DNA from: Symsagittifera roscoffensis
Taxonomy: Eukaryota > Xenacoelomorpha > Acoela > Convolutidae
NCBI RefSeq assembly: GCF_963678635.1
Contig: NC_087063.1
Coordinates: 31,634,599 to 31,698,598, forward strand
Direction: 5' to 3'
Length of the DNA: 64,000 nt
Shown: one piece after another, positions 62,126 through 64,000 of the stretch
Layout of the letters: each line of letters starts with the position of its first letter
How positions within the stretch are numbered: position 1 is the first letter of the stretch
Translations under genes and position numbers: made by a program
The notes under the pieces: model-generated
The model's input: only the letters and a program-made list of their open reading frames with translations
Database searches by the model: none
What the model was told of the DNA's origin: nothing

Positions 62126-63321
62126 GTTTATTATGAAAACTGAAAATGTAGATCACTTTTTCTCGGTATGCTTTTTCCAATTTTTTTTGGAATCCAAATC
62201 ACGACTGAAAGGGCTTTAGCACGATGCCACTCTGCAAGCGTTGTTTGAGATATTCAAAAGCGACCTAGAAACGATCCTTCGCTATAGTTCCTTCTCAACA
62301 CTAAGTAGATGTTCGGAACAAATTTGTAATATTATGTCTACCTGTTCATCGGGTCTGAAACTTGTGCTGCCTGTTCTTTTCGTTCAGTTATATGGAAGAA
62401 TTAACGTTTCTTTTCCAAGTTTTTGCTGTATAACTCAATTAGAAAAGAATCTAAGATTATGTGGCGCAGATAAGGAAACGTTTGATGGATGAACAACAAT
62501 CGAATGATAGATTCCAGGCTTAACCTCAAATTTAATCTTGCCCATAGAAATTCATGTTTTTAAATCATCTATACTAGTAACAGTCTTTGTCTCTGTACAG
62601 CTTTGTCTCTGTGGAAAAAATCCGTGTCTGCTAGTTTTTACGCGTCTCGATTGCGTGACATGAAGGTGAAAAAAAGTAATTGGGTTTTGCGTTTCTTGCG
62701 AAATTTGATTACAATTTTTTACCGTAATTTTGATTGATGCCATCCTTTTATGATCACTGGATCAGCTTTGTTTGTAAGTTTTGTCTTAAACACCGAACAA
62801 ATTCTCATAAAACTGCAAAATAGCGCTTGAATATGCAATGTTCAATAGGGCAAAAATATATTGTATTTAGTTGTCCTGTCAATGATAAAAGCTTCTCGGG
62901 AAGAAAGAGCTTTTCAGAACGAAAGATTTTTAAATTTGTCATAATTGGGCACTTCTGAAAAGGATAATATTTGATCGATTTTTCGTAAAGTCAATATTTG
63001 TTAGAGCAGGAAAAGTTCGAGTTTAACTTCGAGTAGAAGTATCCTTCAAAAAAGCGATAACTTGGGCACAACACAACGAGAATTTTTTGTCTTTTCCATG
63101 GAAAGAAAGACAAGTTAAGTGTCTATCAAATTCATTAACAGAAATATAATTTAGTGATCAGTTTTGATGGCCAATTTTAGTGCCAGGCTTTCATAGGAAA
63201 TCCGTTTGTGAAAACAAAGTTAGTTCAGGCTAACTGAATTTTGGAATCGTGTCTTTTCTTATGCCAATTTTAGTCGACCCAAAGGGTACCCCTATAGTTC
63301 CTACTTAATATGTGAGTTTTG
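62126..63321. other. intergenic DNA, no supported gene
   Basis: An 83-codon open frame at 62241-62492 has varied composition and could be read upstream to about 62220, but I recognise no family and no splice context. Otherwise AT-rich. Confidence 0.4.
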
Positions 63322-63575
63322 GGGTCTTATGCGTTAAACGGCCCAAAAATCAAAATTGAAGCAAAATGAAAACTAAAACTGATCCTGATTGGCTAATATT
63401 AGCCAATCAAATTCGAGCAACTAGGTCAGCCATTTCGATTGATACTGAGATTAATCCTGATTGGCTCGTATAATATGTAATAACTGAAGTAATTGTATGT
63501 TGATTACGTGTTTTCAATTTGAAATAAAATTTCTGACTATTTTCCTAATTTTGGGCCGTTTAACGCTTAAGACCC
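63322..63575. mobile_element. foldback/MITE element with 27-bp inverted termini
   Basis: The arms 63322-63348 and 63549-63575 differ at one position (GGGTCTTATGCGTTAAACGG versus the complement of the other arm). A perfect 24-bp palindrome centred on AATATT lies at 63386-63409. No coding. Confidence 0.75.
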
Positions 63576-64000
63576 GAGTTTTGTACCTATTAACGAACTT
63601 CCCCACTATTGCAACAAGGGGAGGGTGGGTAATTGAAAAGAACTGCCCCAAAAATAACCATGGGCTAGATCCTGTCAAATCTGAGACAAATTTGGTACCG
63701 ACAGTAACTAGCATGTTTTCATCATTGATGATATTGAACTGTCCTTTATGATAAATGGCGCATGAATTTATATATAAAAATGACATGTTTGTAGTCCTAG
63801 CCTTTGTTAAGATGTATTCAGCTCGATTTCGTTGGTTCTTTTCTAAATAGATTCATGTGAATAGGGCGTGCAGCTTCTGGAATATAAATTTGAACAGCTT
63901 GTTTGATAATTTCTTGTCATTCCTTTTAAACACGTGTTTCCTGTTCAACCCGAGCATTGATCAACTTGATTAAATGTTGCATGTCTTTCAACCCCGTGAT
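63576..64000. other. window end, nothing recognised
   Basis: No exon, RNA or repeat assigned. Confidence 0.45.

Overview
This is a metazoan nuclear genome window. It contains two spliced protein-coding genes with GT-AG introns, separated by a very large retroelement, in an AT-rich background full of transposon relics, hairpins and satellite-like repeats. I cannot name the species. The window has a 200-base assembly gap near its start.

Layout. (1) 1-6.6 kb has no gene. It holds a pair of dispersed direct repeats, a 125-bp tandem duplication, and a 1.2-kb block of palindromic ATAATCGATTAT-type motifs framed by 12-bp inverted repeats. (2) 6.6-11.8 kb is a six-exon gene for a secreted or surface NIDO-AMOP-VWD protein (Mesh/SUSD2/MUC4-like). 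It has a signal peptide, a C-terminal hydrophobic tail, and one in-frame TGA in exon 3. A decayed copy of exon 5 lies 2 kb downstream. (3) 13.9-15.7 kb is a dead LINE. (4) About 16.6-37.8 kb is a giant Ty3/gypsy-like LTR retroelement, visibly GC-richer than its surroundings. It encodes Gag with zinc knuckles, then protease-RT-RNase H, then an integrase whose ORF ends in a macro domain (ADP-ribose-binding fold). About 9 kb of accessory ORFs follow: an SGNH/GDSL hydrolase-like protein with an intact catalytic set, a second diverged SGNH-like protein, and at least three large unrecognised proteins. Two of the unrecognised ORFs are linked by a canonical A_AAA_AAG -1 frameshift heptamer placed exactly at the stop. 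The element ends with a purine tract and an ~880-bp LTR (inverted ends TGTG..CATTC/GAATGTTACA). A second, diverged purine tract plus LTR follows about 100 bp further on. No 5' LTR was recognised.

(5) 38.8-56.6 kb is CCT3, the gamma subunit of the TRiC/CCT chaperonin. I could assemble all ten coding exons (547 aa) with consistent phases. Its ATG lies 39 bases after the end of the second LTR, so its promoter is probably LTR-derived or was displaced by LTRs. Intron 3 is about 13.8 kb and carries an antisense two-ORF LINE, a diverged satellite, Helitron-like and MITE-like elements, and a second LINE ORF1 relic. (6) 56.7-64 kb has no gene. It contains Helitron-like non-autonomous elements filled with ~170-190-bp tandem repeats, a hAT-like MITE with a 5-bp target duplication, a tRNA-like relic and a foldback element.

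The retroelement is the most unusual item. Its macro domain, SGNH protein(s), second frameshift-coupled polyprotein and repeated internal copies of its own purine-tract motif do not match a standard gag-pol(-env) element. Calls rest on reading motifs and splice phases by eye; no database search was run.
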